From: Myxococcus qinghaiensis
GTDB taxonomy: Bacteria > Myxococcota > Myxococcia > Myxococcales > Myxococcaceae
Direction of reading: 5' to 3'
DNA: 64,000 bases
NCBI RefSeq assembly: GCF_024198215.1
Contig: NZ_JAKCFA010000027.1
Coordinates: 1-64,000 of the forward strand
Shown here: positions 45,029 through 53,957 of the stretch, in pieces
How positions within the stretch are numbered: the stretch's first letter is position 1
Layout: each line of letters begins with the position of its first letter
Program-made: the position numbers and the translations under genes
The notes under the pieces: model-generated
Databases searched by the model: none
The model's input: only the letters and a program-made list of their open reading frames with translations
Told to the model about the DNA's origin: nothing

Positions 45029-45340
45029 TCAGGGAAGCTCGAGCTGGCAGTACGCGCTGCAGCCGTCCTGGCCGCGCAGGTTGCCGTCGTCGCACTCCTC
45101 GGAGGGGTGCTTGACGCTGTCACCACACAAGGCGGGGCCAGCGTCGGGAGGGGGCGTCCCGGCGTCGGTGGCGGGGCCGGCATCGGGCTCTCCACAGCCG
45201 GGCTCCAGCTCCATGGCGGGAGACCGCCAGGGGTCCTTCACCGTGGAGGAGAGAGGGGCGTCATCTTCATGGCCACACGCGACCAGCGTGAGGACGAGGG
45301 AGGCGAACAGCACGCTCGCCAGTCGAAGGGGAGTCTGCAT
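45029..45340 (-). CDS. Small lipoprotein with DUF4215 Cys-rich repeat
   Basis: The start at 45340 gives 103 residues: a signal ending LTLVAC, a short DAGP linker, and one DUF4215 repeat (CGDSVKHPSEECDDGN, then QDGCSAYC). These repeats are disulfide-bonded and common on myxobacterial surface proteins. It could be a minimal surface module or a decayed remnant of a larger protein. The frame upstream to 45406 has no support. Confidence 0.8.
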   Translation of the reverse strand: MQTPLRLASVLFASLVLTLVACGHEDDAPLSSTVKDPWRSPAMELEPGCGEPDAGPATDAGTPPPDAGPALCGDSVKHPSEECDDGNLRGQDGCSAYCQLELP

Positions 45341-45515
45341 TGTCGTTGAGAGTCCAGGGTCTGTGAGACGTGAACCGGGAGGCAGTGTGCTTCCTGCGTC
45401 TGACATGCGCTGGGCTCTCGCTTCAGTCGGATTTCTTTAGTGTCTGGATTGTATATGCTGGAGGGTTGTGTGTCCCTGTCGGCCTGTCAGGCTCGCAGGG
45501 GAGGCCGGCTCGGAA

Positions 45516-45553
45516 GGCGCCCGCCCCCGCGCAGGAAGGCAGGGGAGGGCGCC
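45516..45553 (-). terminator. Hairpin after the 45567 gene
   Basis: GGCGCCC (45516-45522) pairs with GGGCGCC (45547-45553), with additional internal C/G pairing, 14 nt downstream of a minus-strand stop. It is followed by TTCC only, so termination strength is uncertain. Confidence 0.4.
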
Positions 45554-45566
45554 GTGAGGCGACGGG

Positions 45567-46274
45567 TCAGGGCAGGTAGTAGTTGACGCTGAATCCGCCG
45601 ATGTAGGTGAACTCGTTGGGGTCACGCGTGGCGAACCCAATCACATACCGCTCTCCGGCCAGGATGGTGTGGGGCGGCTGGGTGGCGGGGTAGATGGGGA
45701 AGTTGACGTAGCCGCTGTTGAATGCAATCCCCGAGGACTGCCACGTGCCGCCGAAGGTGCTGATGTAGACGGGCGCGAAGCCCGCGTCCGGCGTCCTCCA
45801 GATGGCCGCCTCGAAGTAGCCCAGGGACGAGTAGTCCATGCCATAGGCGATGACCTCCTGGAGCTGGGCGCCCGCGGGCAGGTTCAGGGCGCAGGCGTAC
45901 GTGCGGCGCGTGGTGCCGCCGCGCACCATGCAGGGGACGTCCTGGTCGCCGTCCGTGCGGACCGTGGCGCCGCTGATGCAGATGTCCGGATTGCCCGCCG
46001 GGATGTTGTCCTGGGGCGTGCAGGTGATGGACGGAATGGAGATGGAGTGGTTGCCGGCCAGGAGCGTCGATGCGCCGGTCCGGGCGACCTTCTCCACCCG
46101 CGCCTCGGAAGTCGTCGGCTCGGAGCGAGGCAGGGCCTTCTCGGAGACGACCACGCCGGCCTTGGGAGGCATCGAGGTCACCAGCCGGGCCTGCTCCTCC
46201 GCGGCGGCGGGGGGCAGCGTGGCGAGCGTGGTGAGCGCGGTCAGTGCGCGAAGGGTCGAAAGATGACGAAGCAT
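45567..46274 (-). CDS. Exported protein of unknown function
   Basis: A 235-residue protein with a cleavable signal peptide (ALTTLATLPPAAAEEQA). The mature region is beta-rich with three cysteines (ITCTPQDN; DICISGATV; YACALNLPAGAQLQEV) and ends YIGGFSVNYYLP. No family is recognised. It starts 160 nt downstream of a decayed Cys-rich ORF on the same strand. Confidence 0.7.
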   Translation of the reverse strand: MLRHLSTLRALTALTTLATLPPAAAEEQARLVTSMPPKAGVVVSEKALPRSEPTTSEARVEKVARTGASTLLAGNHSISIPSITCTPQDNIPAGNPDICISGATVRTDGDQDVPCMVRGGTTRRTYACALNLPAGAQLQEVIAYGMDYSSLGYFEAAIWRTPDAGFAPVYISTFGGTWQSSGIAFNSGYVNFPIYPATQPPHTILAGERYVIGFATRDPNEFTYIGGFSVNYYLP

Positions 46275-46376
46275 GGTGAGGTTCCTTGGATGTGGAGCGC
46301 TGTCTCAGGTGCGCCCAGCGCGTCCATACCTCACCTGCTTCGAACTCAAGTCTGTCTCGTTTTATTGGGAATCCAT

Positions 46377-46406
46377 GGGTCTCGCCATACCTCGCGAACG
46401 AGACCC
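46377..46406. promoter_or_regulatory. 8-bp inverted repeat
   Basis: GGGTCTCG (46377-46384) and CGAGACCC (46399-46406) lie between the decayed Cys-rich ORF and the 46274 gene. It could be a terminator for the former or an operator for the latter. Confidence 0.3.
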
Positions 46407-46435
46407 TCTCGGCTTCAGGCATGCTTGGGAGACGC

Positions 46436-46845
46436 TCACTTGCACTCGCAGACGAAGGTGCTCGAACTGCTGTTGGGGTCGGAAAGGAGGTGGATGGCGC
46501 AGGGTGCCTCACACCTCTGAGTGAGGCTGTACCTCAGCAGCAGCGAGCGCTCGCAATCGCTTGTGGGCACACCGTCATAGCGATGCTCCGGGCAACTCCC
46601 CATGTTTGTGTATCGCTCCTTCATCCGGACCTCGGTCGGGTCGGCGGCACGGAGGAGTTCCGCGGAGCGCATGTATTGGATGTCCGGACAGTCCGGGAGG
46701 ATGCTGCCCTGCCATTCGTTGGGCACGTCCTTCCGGTGGCGTCGGAGAAGGAGACGGTGAGGAAGTCTTGCATGTCAAGGACTCGCAGCGGGCCCATGTC
46801 CCCGACGGCTCGTCGGGGAGTACAGGTGTCTGACTCTCTCTCCAT
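46436..46845 (-). pseudogene. Cys-rich ORF with apparent frameshift
   Basis: One frame from ATG 46845 reads MERESDTCTPRRAVGDM and continues to MQDFLTVSFSDATG. At about 46731 sense switches to another frame that continues KDVPNEWQGSILPDCPDI and ends in STFVCECK at 46436. One added base joins the two into a coherent ~135-residue protein with about seven cysteines. Upstream of 46845 no signal peptide is clear. It may be a real decayed gene or a sequencing error. Confidence 0.45.
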
Positions 46846-47035
46846 CTCGAGTCGATAGATGCCGACGCCGCCCGGGGGAGGGGCTCGCGAGAGGGGCGCG
46901 GCAAGACACCCGGGGGGAGGAGATTGCGCAATCAGCGGGCGGGTGCTTGCGCCGTGAGAGGCACCTGGCGCCTCGGATGGGGGACCGGGGTTGTCCGAGG
47001 GCAGTTCGGATGTCTCTATTTTCCGGGAGGTTCTC

Positions 47036-48986
47036 GTGCGGACAAGGCTCGTGTCGTGGGGTTCGGCGTGTGTCGGATTGCTGGTGGCGTGCCAGGGCGG
47101 CGGAGTGGATGCGGCGGCGGAGCTCGGGGCAGGTGTCATCGCCTCCCAGCCGGAGTCCGTGTCTGGCCCGCTGGTCCGCGCGGCGGACACGGTGTCGGTG
47201 AAGCGCACCACGCGGTTCTTCACGGCAGTGGGGAAGGGTGAGCAGGCGGAAGGGGGCTGGCCCGTTGACCCTCCCACCCTCTTCATCCCCAGCGAGGACG
47301 GCTCCACCTTCACCCGGAACCAGGGCTCGGCGCTGAGAGGCGAGTGGTTCTTCCAGGGGGGGCCCCTCGCGGCCGTATTTCCTGCGGACGGGGACGAGCT
47401 ACGTCCTCACGGGCGAGCGCGAGGTGGATATCGGAGGCAACAGACTGGGGCGGATGGATGCCATCTACTCGTCGGAGGACCCCTCCATGTACGCGGAGGT
47501 CCACGTGGAGAATCTGGCGCCGTGGCAGCCCCCGGTGAGCAACCAGCAGCCGGGCTCCAGCCTCCAGTTCGTCTCCAACCAGGTGGACGCCGCCGGCCCG
47601 ATAGATTTCTTCGTCGAGCCTCTCGCGGGACAGACGTCCATCCGCGCCGCCCTGGCCTGGGCCTCCGTGTACGGCGGGAGGATGCCTCTGTTCGAGGCAG
47701 CGGCGGGCGACAAGGTCTACATCAACCAGCTTGGCGAGCTCAGCGCGGGCACGCTGCCTGACGGCAGGCCGCTGGGATACTCCGCGGTGGTGCGCTCCGT
47801 GGAGACGGAGGCGCTCGACGCCTACCCTGGCGGGTACCTGCCGTTGACGGGCGTGCTGGAGCCGCTGGCGATGCGCGAGGTCTCGGTGGACTGGCGGCTG
47901 CCCGAGTACACCCGCCATGCGAACGAGGTGCTCCCCGGGGCCAGGGGGGTCGTGCCCGTGCTCTCCATCTCGCCCGCGGCGCACGGCCTCGCGAACGGGT
48001 GGGTGGGGTACTCCGCCGAGCTGCTCAACCTGTATCTGCCCCTCGGCGCGTCGTTCGACTTCTCGGCCCCCCTGCGGTTTGGCAATCCGTTCCCCTCGGA
48101 CTGGGGGGGCGTCGCCGCGGTGAGCTATCCCTTCCGCAGCCTGCAGTCAGTCCCAGATGGCTCGGGGCGCGCCGTGTACGTCCGGGGGGCTCTCACCTCG
48201 TACGTGTCTGTCGAGGAGCTCAGCGCGGGGCCGCTGGTGCCCCAGATGACGCCGCCGCTGTCGCTGACCCTGGACGGGATGCCCGCGTTCACGGTGCGCG
48301 AGGTGCTCTCCACCAACCCGGTCCTCGCGTGGAGTCCTCCGAGCGTGGGTGCTCCCTCGGCGTACCAGGTGCTCGTCTATGAGTACGAGCCGGACTTGAA
48401 CCAGCCGGTGTTCCGCAGCTCCCTCTATGTCCCCGGCTCCGTCACCCAGGTGCGGCTGCCGCCCGACATGCTGGACCCGGCCTCCATCTACTATCTGCGC
48501 GTGAGCGCCATCGCCGTCGCCGCCCGCGCCGCCATCTCGAGGGCCACCATCCGCGCCCGGGCCCCCGCCGTCCTGGGCGGAGCCACCGTCGAGGCCTCCA
48601 CAGCCTCCATCGCGCCCGGCGTCGGCGCCACAGCCCGCGTCCGGCGCTCCCGCGTCGCGACCCGCGTCCGACGCCGGGCCTCCATCGCTCGCCGCCATGG
48701 CGGCCCAGGAGTCGCTCCCCTCCAGCAGCTCGCGCTCTTCCTCGAGGGTGACGCCGCAGCCGCCGCTCGCGAGCGCGGCCAGCCACAAACCCACCAGGAG
48801 CCGCCACGAGGCGCCTCCCGTCACGAGCCTCCAGGCTTCACGAGACCTTCGCACCATGGGCAGCTCCTCGCTCGCAATGGATTGCAGTGGCTCAGCGACG
48901 CTGGAGCTATCAAATCCTCTCTCGTGATTCCAGACGCGCCGCCCTGTGTTCAGCGCGGGCTGTGTGTCAATTCACGCGCGAGTTGA
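47036..48986 (+). pseudogene. Lipoprotein gene with G7-tract frameshift and degenerate 3' end
   Basis: GTG 47036, preceded by GGGAGG, opens a lipoprotein (VRTRLVSWGSACVGLLVAC). The frame holds to EWFFQGG and then, at a run of seven G (47356-47362), loses sense. With six G the frame continues PSRPYFLRTGTSYVLTG and joins the long downstream frame (VDIGGNRLGRMDAIYSSEDP) without a gap. The protein would be beta-rich, ~490 residues, ending around YYLRVSAIA at ~48510. Beyond that the open frame to 48986 is antisense to another gene's signal peptide and linker. It is either off-phase, decayed or mis-sequenced. Confidence 0.65.
48147..48857 (-). pseudogene. Lipoprotein gene truncated after its DG-rich linker
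   Basis: The start at 48857 has a GAGGAG site. The product shows a strong lipoprotein signal (LWLAALASGGC) and a long Asp/Ala/Gly/Cys linker (SDAGRDAGAPDAGCGADAG). Sense ends at about residue 117 (nt ~48507), where the frame enters the reverse complement of the neighbouring plus-strand gene and runs on to a stop at 48147. The C-terminal domain expected after such a linker is missing. A deletion joining two convergent genes would explain both truncations. Confidence 0.5.
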
Positions 48987-49228
48987 GAAGGAATGGGGCC
49001 GGGTGGGGCCTGTCGTGCGCCAATTGCGCACCCGCGTGCACAGCCGTGAGACATGTGTCAGCGGAAGCCCGCCGCGAGTCAGGCCGCACCCTGTCTGGGC
49101 ATTTCGAATCGCCCGGTATGGCGCGCGCCCACGCGGAGGCCCTGTGGGGATGACGCTGCTCTCTCGTGACGGGGCTCAGGAGATGCGCTTCGCGAGGATT
49201 GCTCTCCGGGGCGTGCCAGGGAGCGACG
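48858..49228. other. Intergenic region with near-palindrome and -35-like box
   Basis: A GTGCGC/GCGCAC repeat (49015-49020/49026-49031) is separated by CAATT. On the minus strand TTGACA (48970-48965) may be the -35 box of the 48857 gene, though no good -10 is at standard distance. No ORF is supported. Confidence 0.3.
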
Positions 49229-50710
49229 TCACGGCGTGGCGACCGTGCCGGCGTCCCCGACCAGGGGAACGGTGAAGCGGAACGTCGCGCCGTGCCCCCG
49301 CTCGCTCTCCACCCAGATGCGGCCACCATGTTCGTCGATGATTCCGCTCGAGATGGCGAGCCCCAGGCCCAGCCCCTCGTACCGCGCCTCGTCGCTGCGC
49401 CAGTACCGGTCGAACAGGTGCTTGAGGTCCTCCCTCCGAATCCCGGGCCCCGTGTCCGTGACGGTGAACACGCACTCGCGCGCGCGGGCTTCGACCGTGA
49501 GAGTGATGCTCCCGCCCTCCGCGGTGATTTTGGTGGCGTTGCCGACCAGGTTGGAGAGGACCTGGAGGATGCGGTCCTTGTCGCAATAAATGGGCGGCAG
49601 GCTCGGCTCGACCTCTGCGGTCATCTTCAGTCGTTGTTCCTGGGCGACGCGCTCGAAGCTCGCCAGCGTCTCGTTGACCAGCGAGGCCGCGTCATTCGGC
49701 TGACGCTTGATGGAGAGGTGCCCGCGCTCGATGCTCGCGAAGTCGAGCAGGTCTTCGATGAGCCGCATCATGCGCTCGGCCGCGCGTTGGATTCGCTCGA
49801 TTCCCTTGGGAACAGGAAGCTCGGTCCGCCGCCTCCCGCCGGCTCCCGGCGGTGCGAGCGCGCCGGTGGTCATGAGGATGGTCGAGAGGGGACTCTTCAG
49901 GTCGTGAGACACCACCCGGAGGATCTGCTCACGCTCTTTCACCGCGACCTGCGCCTGTTTGTACAGTTGGGCGTTCTCCCTGGCGAGCGCCTCGTATTTC
50001 TCGCTCGAACTCTCGGCGACAAGGCGCCCTCGGTCAGCCACGGCGCCTCGCGCCTCCGCCCGGGCACGCTCCTCTTCGGCGTCCTCGCGTCGGGTGATGT
50101 CCTTGCGCCACGCGCGGTCGCGTTCGAGCGCGATCGCGAGCTGATTGGCGATGGCGTTGACGAAGACCAGGTCCTTCTTTTCAAGGGAGAAGGCCCCTTC
50201 GAGCTGAAGGGCACCGAAGAGCGAGTGCTGGGCCACCACGAGCGGGATGACGATGAACCGCTTCTCCTCGTCCCCCTCAAGCTGCTCCTGCGGGGGCAGC
50301 AGGGTCTTGCCCGGCTGCTCACTGAGTCCGAGGGACTCGGTCGACTTCGCCCCGACGAGGTAGGCGTAGGAGGCCTCCGCGTGTTCCTTGACCGCTCGCA
50401 GCCGTTCGGAGTCCTGAAGCTCGGACGGCCAGACGATCATCCGTGATTGTCCGTTCTCCGTCTGGATGAGGATCGCGCTGCGCAGGGGCAGCGACTTCGC
50501 GACGATGCCGAGCGCCGGGTCGAAGGACTCGGTGACGCTCTCGAAGCTCGCGAAGAGCTTGCTGATTTCATACAGATGGTCGAGCCGCCGGTAGGCCTGC
50601 TCCAGGCTCTCGAACGCGGGGTCGGTTGGGGGCGGGTCCCGCGGGCGCTGCCCGCCGGTCTCTTCTCGTGAATCAGGGGGGGAGCCCTTCTTTCGCCGAC
50701 CAGAGTTCAT
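49229..50710 (-). CDS. GAF-domain soluble histidine kinase, last gene of the KaiC operon
   Basis: The 493-residue kinase has no membrane segment. A GAF domain lies at ~55-195 (DHLYEISKLFASFESVTESF to AIANQLAIALERD). A charged coiled coil follows at ~200-260, then the HisKA box RVVSHDLKSPLSTILM with H269. The HATPase domain has LSNLVGNATKIT, DTGPGIRREDLKHLF and GLGLGLAISSGIIDEHGG. Its start overlaps the KaiC stop by one nucleotide (TGATG), so it is translationally coupled to the triple-KaiC ATPase. This parallels cyanobacterial and other KaiC systems in which a histidine kinase reads KaiC state, but here the kinase has GAF rather than a KaiB-like sensor domain. Confidence 0.92.
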   Translation of the reverse strand: MNSGRRKKGSPPDSREETGGQRPRDPPPTDPAFESLEQAYRRLDHLYEISKLFASFESVTESFDPALGIVAKSLPLRSAILIQTENGQSRMIVWPSELQDSERLRAVKEHAEASYAYLVGAKSTESLGLSEQPGKTLLPPQEQLEGDEEKRFIVIPLVVAQHSLFGALQLEGAFSLEKKDLVFVNAIANQLAIALERDRAWRKDITRREDAEEERARAEARGAVADRGRLVAESSSEKYEALARENAQLYKQAQVAVKEREQILRVVSHDLKSPLSTILMTTGALAPPGAGGRRRTELPVPKGIERIQRAAERMMRLIEDLLDFASIERGHLSIKRQPNDAASLVNETLASFERVAQEQRLKMTAEVEPSLPPIYCDKDRILQVLSNLVGNATKITAEGGSITLTVEARARECVFTVTDTGPGIRREDLKHLFDRYWRSDEARYEGLGLGLAISSGIIDEHGGRIWVESERGHGATFRFTVPLVGDAGTVATP

Positions 50711-52875
50711 CAGCGCCTCGTGTCTTCGGGGAGGGCCCAGGGGGGCGTCGGGAGCTCGCTCACGGACGAGCCGATTCGCAGCCCTCCTTGCGAGACCGTC
50801 AGGAAATAGGTGCGTCTGTCATGCTCACTGCCACGAGTCTTCACGACCGTCAGCGTAGGCGCCAGGCGGCCGGCTGCTTCCTCGTAGCGCAGCATGAGCA
50901 GGTTGTCGGCGATGGGGGAGAGCCCCTGGTCGGTGACTCGCTCCATGGAGAAGAGCGAGGACGACTCGAGCGTGAGGACGCTGGTGATGCCGAGGGTCTT
51001 GAAGCGGACCACCAGCTTGTAGAGCACGTGACGGAACTCGTCGATGGGCGTGTGGGCCGTCAGCAGCTGCGTCGCGGCGTCGAGCACGACGCGTGAGGCC
51101 TTCAGCGCCTTGATACGGTCCGACAGCACGGTCAGGAACTGCCCCGCGCGCAGGTGCTCCCGGGAGACGTAGAGCACCTGGATTCGGCCCGCGTCGAGCT
51201 GTGCGCGCAGCGGCAAGCCCAGGGCATCGGCGCTGGCGAGCAGCTGCTCGGGCCCCTCTTCCATCGAGACATAGAGGCCCGGCTCCCCGGCCCTGGCGCC
51301 CTCCAGGAGGAACTGGATTCCGAAGGTGCTCTTGCCGACGCCCGCGCTGCCAGAGACGAGGGTGGCGCTTCGCCTGAGCAACCCACCGCCCATCAACCCG
51401 TCGAGCCCGGGAATGCCAGAGCCCAGCCGGGAGGACGCCTCCAGCGCGGGGGGAGGGGCCTCCACGCGGAGCTCTTCCCCGTAGCGCGGGAAGATGGAGA
51501 CACCCCCGGCGCCAATGGCCATGGCGTGTCGGCCCTTGAGGTGCGCGGTGTTGCGGAGCTTGTACACCTCGATGTAGCGCTCGCGCTCCAGGCCCTCCTC
51601 CGTGGAGCTGAGGATGATGACGCCGTCCACCACGGTCTCCTCGACGCCCCTGCGGCTGACCTGATGGGAGCCATAGGGGATGTCGGTGGGAAAGAAGCCG
51701 ACGGCCTGGGCGTTCTGGACGATGCTGCAGAGGTGGAAGACCTTCTCGCGGCTGAGCTGCGGGTCCGTCACCTTGTCCAGGAACACCGAGATGGAGTCGA
51801 TGACCACGCGCCGGGCCTTCATGGCCTTGATGCGCTCGCGAATCATCAGGAGGTGGGCCTCCACCATGATGTCGGGCTGGGCGATGAAGACGATTTCCAC
51901 CATGCCGCGCTCAATCTCCCGGTCTAGCTCCCAGCCCAGGCCCTTCGCGGCGGCGCGGAGGCGCTCCGCGGTCTCCTCGAAAGAGAAGAGGATGCCCTTC
52001 TCGCCCGCGAGGGCGCCCCGGTAGATGAACTCGAGGGAGAGGACCGTCTTTCCGGTGCCCGCGACGCCGCTGAGCAGGAGGCTCGAACCCCAGGGGATGC
52101 CGGGCCCGAGAAGTTCGTCGAGCTTGGCGATGTGCGTCTCGCAGCGCTCCTGCGACCCCTCCGGAACCGACTCGCGTTTGATGGCCTCGCGCGGGGCGAA
52201 CATCTCCAGGCCGCTGGAGGTGATGAGGAAGGGGTGCTCGTCCCGGCTGTGGTTCGTCCCCCGCATCTTGACGATTCGGAAGAAGCGCTGGTGCTCGCCC
52301 TGGGACACGCGCTGAGAGAGGACGAGGAGGCCGTCGACGATGGAGAAGAGGGGATTGTTCTCGTAGTCGGCGGGTCCGTACTCGCCGAGGAGCAGGGAGG
52401 TGGTCTCCCAGGCCATCAGGTTCACGGCTATCTCATAGCCGAACATCCGGAGCTCCTCCTTGGAGGTCGCCAGGTCGTCAAAGGCCTTGAAGCTGTCGAT
52501 GACGACGATGTCGGGCTGGACCTGCTTGAGGTTGTCCATGATGAGCGCGAGGGCCGCATCGAAGCTCCTCAGCCGCAGCATGGCGCCGAGGTCCACGAAC
52601 TGGACGCCCTGCTCGAACTTCTTCGGGTCGAAGAACGAGAACTGCTGGAGGTGCCGCAGCGTCTTCGCGGTCGGCTCCGAGAGGGTGTTGAAGGCGAGGA
52701 CGCGGCGGGCGGCCGAGGCGTTGTGGAAGCAGATCTGCTGGGTGAGCGTCGTCTTGCCCGAGCCGGGCGGGCCGCACACGGCGGTGACGGAGCCCTTGGG
52801 CAGGCCGCCCTTGAAGAGCTCATCGAGGTTGGGGATGCCAGTCTGGAGGCGCGGGATTTCGATTCTCTTCGTCAT
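50710..52875 (-). CDS. KaiC-family ATPase with three RecA/KaiC modules
   Basis: The 721-residue protein contains three KaiC modules rather than the usual one or two. Walker A motifs are GPPGSGKT (35-42), GVAGTGKT (270-277) and GSAGVGKS (509-516). Modules 2 and 3 keep the paired catalytic Glu after Walker A (EE at 300-301 and 539-540). Module 1 has NTLSEP there and is predicted to be a poor ATPase. Each module has a hydrophobic Walker B strand (IVVIDSFKAFDD; RVVIDSISVFLD; RVVLDAATQLLT). No kaiA or kaiB gene is nearby. It overlaps an upstream unknown gene by 4 nt and the downstream kinase by 1 nt. Confidence 0.92.
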   Translation of the reverse strand: MTKRIEIPRLQTGIPNLDELFKGGLPKGSVTAVCGPPGSGKTTLTQQICFHNASAARRVLAFNTLSEPTAKTLRHLQQFSFFDPKKFEQGVQFVDLGAMLRLRSFDAALALIMDNLKQVQPDIVVIDSFKAFDDLATSKEELRMFGYEIAVNLMAWETTSLLLGEYGPADYENNPLFSIVDGLLVLSQRVSQGEHQRFFRIVKMRGTNHSRDEHPFLITSSGLEMFAPREAIKRESVPEGSQERCETHIAKLDELLGPGIPWGSSLLLSGVAGTGKTVLSLEFIYRGALAGEKGILFSFEETAERLRAAAKGLGWELDREIERGMVEIVFIAQPDIMVEAHLLMIRERIKAMKARRVVIDSISVFLDKVTDPQLSREKVFHLCSIVQNAQAVGFFPTDIPYGSHQVSRRGVEETVVDGVIILSSTEEGLERERYIEVYKLRNTAHLKGRHAMAIGAGGVSIFPRYGEELRVEAPPPALEASSRLGSGIPGLDGLMGGGLLRRSATLVSGSAGVGKSTFGIQFLLEGARAGEPGLYVSMEEGPEQLLASADALGLPLRAQLDAGRIQVLYVSREHLRAGQFLTVLSDRIKALKASRVVLDAATQLLTAHTPIDEFRHVLYKLVVRFKTLGITSVLTLESSSLFSMERVTDQGLSPIADNLLMLRYEEAAGRLAPTLTVVKTRGSEHDRRTYFLTVSQGGLRIGSSVSELPTPPWALPEDTRR

Positions 52876-53333
52876 GACGTTGTGTCCTCTCTCGCGGTGA
52901 CGCGTGGAGGAACCGCCTCCGGAAGTGCGACCTTGGAGAGCTCCGCATGCAGCTCCGGGGTGAGGATTTCAGCGGTCAGGTTGCCGAGCACGGTGAGGAA
53001 CTCCACGAGCACGAAGCGACTTCCTTCCCTCAGTTCGGAGTCGCGCCCTGCGCGGACGTGCTCCCGGAGCTCCGCGAACTGGAGCCCCTTCAGCCGTTCG
53101 ACCTTGAGGGACGAGAAGAGCGGGAACCGCTCGGAGGCATTGTGCAGAACGCGTCCAGCGATGGCGGTCAGAGTCACTTCTCCCAGCGTGGTCAGCGTCT
53201 GTTTCCAAAGCGTCGTGAGTGCCATCTCGAAGAGCTGGAGAAAGGCCTCCGCCGACAAATTCCTGGCGGCCCGGTCGAGCCAGGCGTCGACGCAGGCCTC
53301 GTGCTGACCTTCGTCAAGCACGGCTTCCCCCAT
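52872..53333 (-). CDS. Unknown 153-residue protein, first gene of the KaiC operon
   Basis: The helical protein begins MGEAVLDEGQHEACVDAWLD and has a hydrophobic core segment (EMALTTLWKQTLTTLGEVTL) and a second helical region (VLVEFLTVLGNLTAEIL). Its stop overlaps the KaiC start (ATGA), which indicates stoichiometric expression. It does not resemble KaiA or KaiB as I remember them. Ribosome-binding site is weak and the start could be slightly different. A partner or adaptor of the KaiC-like ATPase is the natural hypothesis. Confidence 0.75.
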   Translation of the reverse strand: MGEAVLDEGQHEACVDAWLDRAARNLSAEAFLQLFEMALTTLWKQTLTTLGEVTLTAIAGRVLHNASERFPLFSSLKVERLKGLQFAELREHVRAGRDSELREGSRFVLVEFLTVLGNLTAEILTPELHAELSKVALPEAVPPRVTAREDTTS

Positions 53334-53957
53334 CCGACTGAGCGACCAGCACCCGTGCTGGAAGGGCGTCGGCCCCGCCCTGAAGGGGCAAGGTGCTCAG
53401 CGTGGCGGAGGAGGGGGCCGAAGTGCGCTGACTGCCCATCGCATGCTTTCCCGCTCTCATTGTTCTGGATGTCCCGCCGCGATGGCCCGGGCTGTAGCGG
53501 CTACGGCCCTGGTGGATGAACAGAATGCGTCAGACCGACTCAGGCGCATGGCTGATACGTCAGGGCAATATAGGGGCAACTATCTTTTGATGAATGGTTG
53601 ACAGGCGGAATGTGCGTCCATCCGTGCGCCAGTTGATAAGACATGGTGGGTCACGAGGGCTCCACTGCCTGACCCCCCTCAGGAATATTCCGCTGCTGAG
53701 CGCCGCGCCGTGCGCGAGAGGGCGGAGGGGAGGGCCGCTGAAGGGGCCGGCCGGGCGATGCTGCCGGCCGGTGGGCGGCAGGCCGCGCGGCGGCTTCGGA
53801 GGGAGCAAGCCTGCCCGGGCCGCGCTCCCCCAGGTGCGGAGCAGGGGCGGACCTCCTGACTGTCCCTCTCTCCAGGCTGATGTCGGAAGACTTCATGTCT
53901 GTGATTGGTGAGGGCGGGCCGGACAGCCCAGGGCGGCCTCTGATAACGTGAAAACAC
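53334..53957. promoter_or_regulatory. Long divergent region upstream of the KaiC operon and a cyclase gene
   Basis: 624 nt without a supported gene. The segment 53555-53600 is the most AT-rich. On the minus strand it holds TATATT (53571-53566) with a weak TTCATC 16 nt upstream, a possible KaiC-operon promoter ~240 nt from the first start. On the plus strand TTGACA at 53598-53603 has no good -10. GC-rich CCGGC/GCCGG repeats occur near 53740-53770. Confidence 0.4.
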
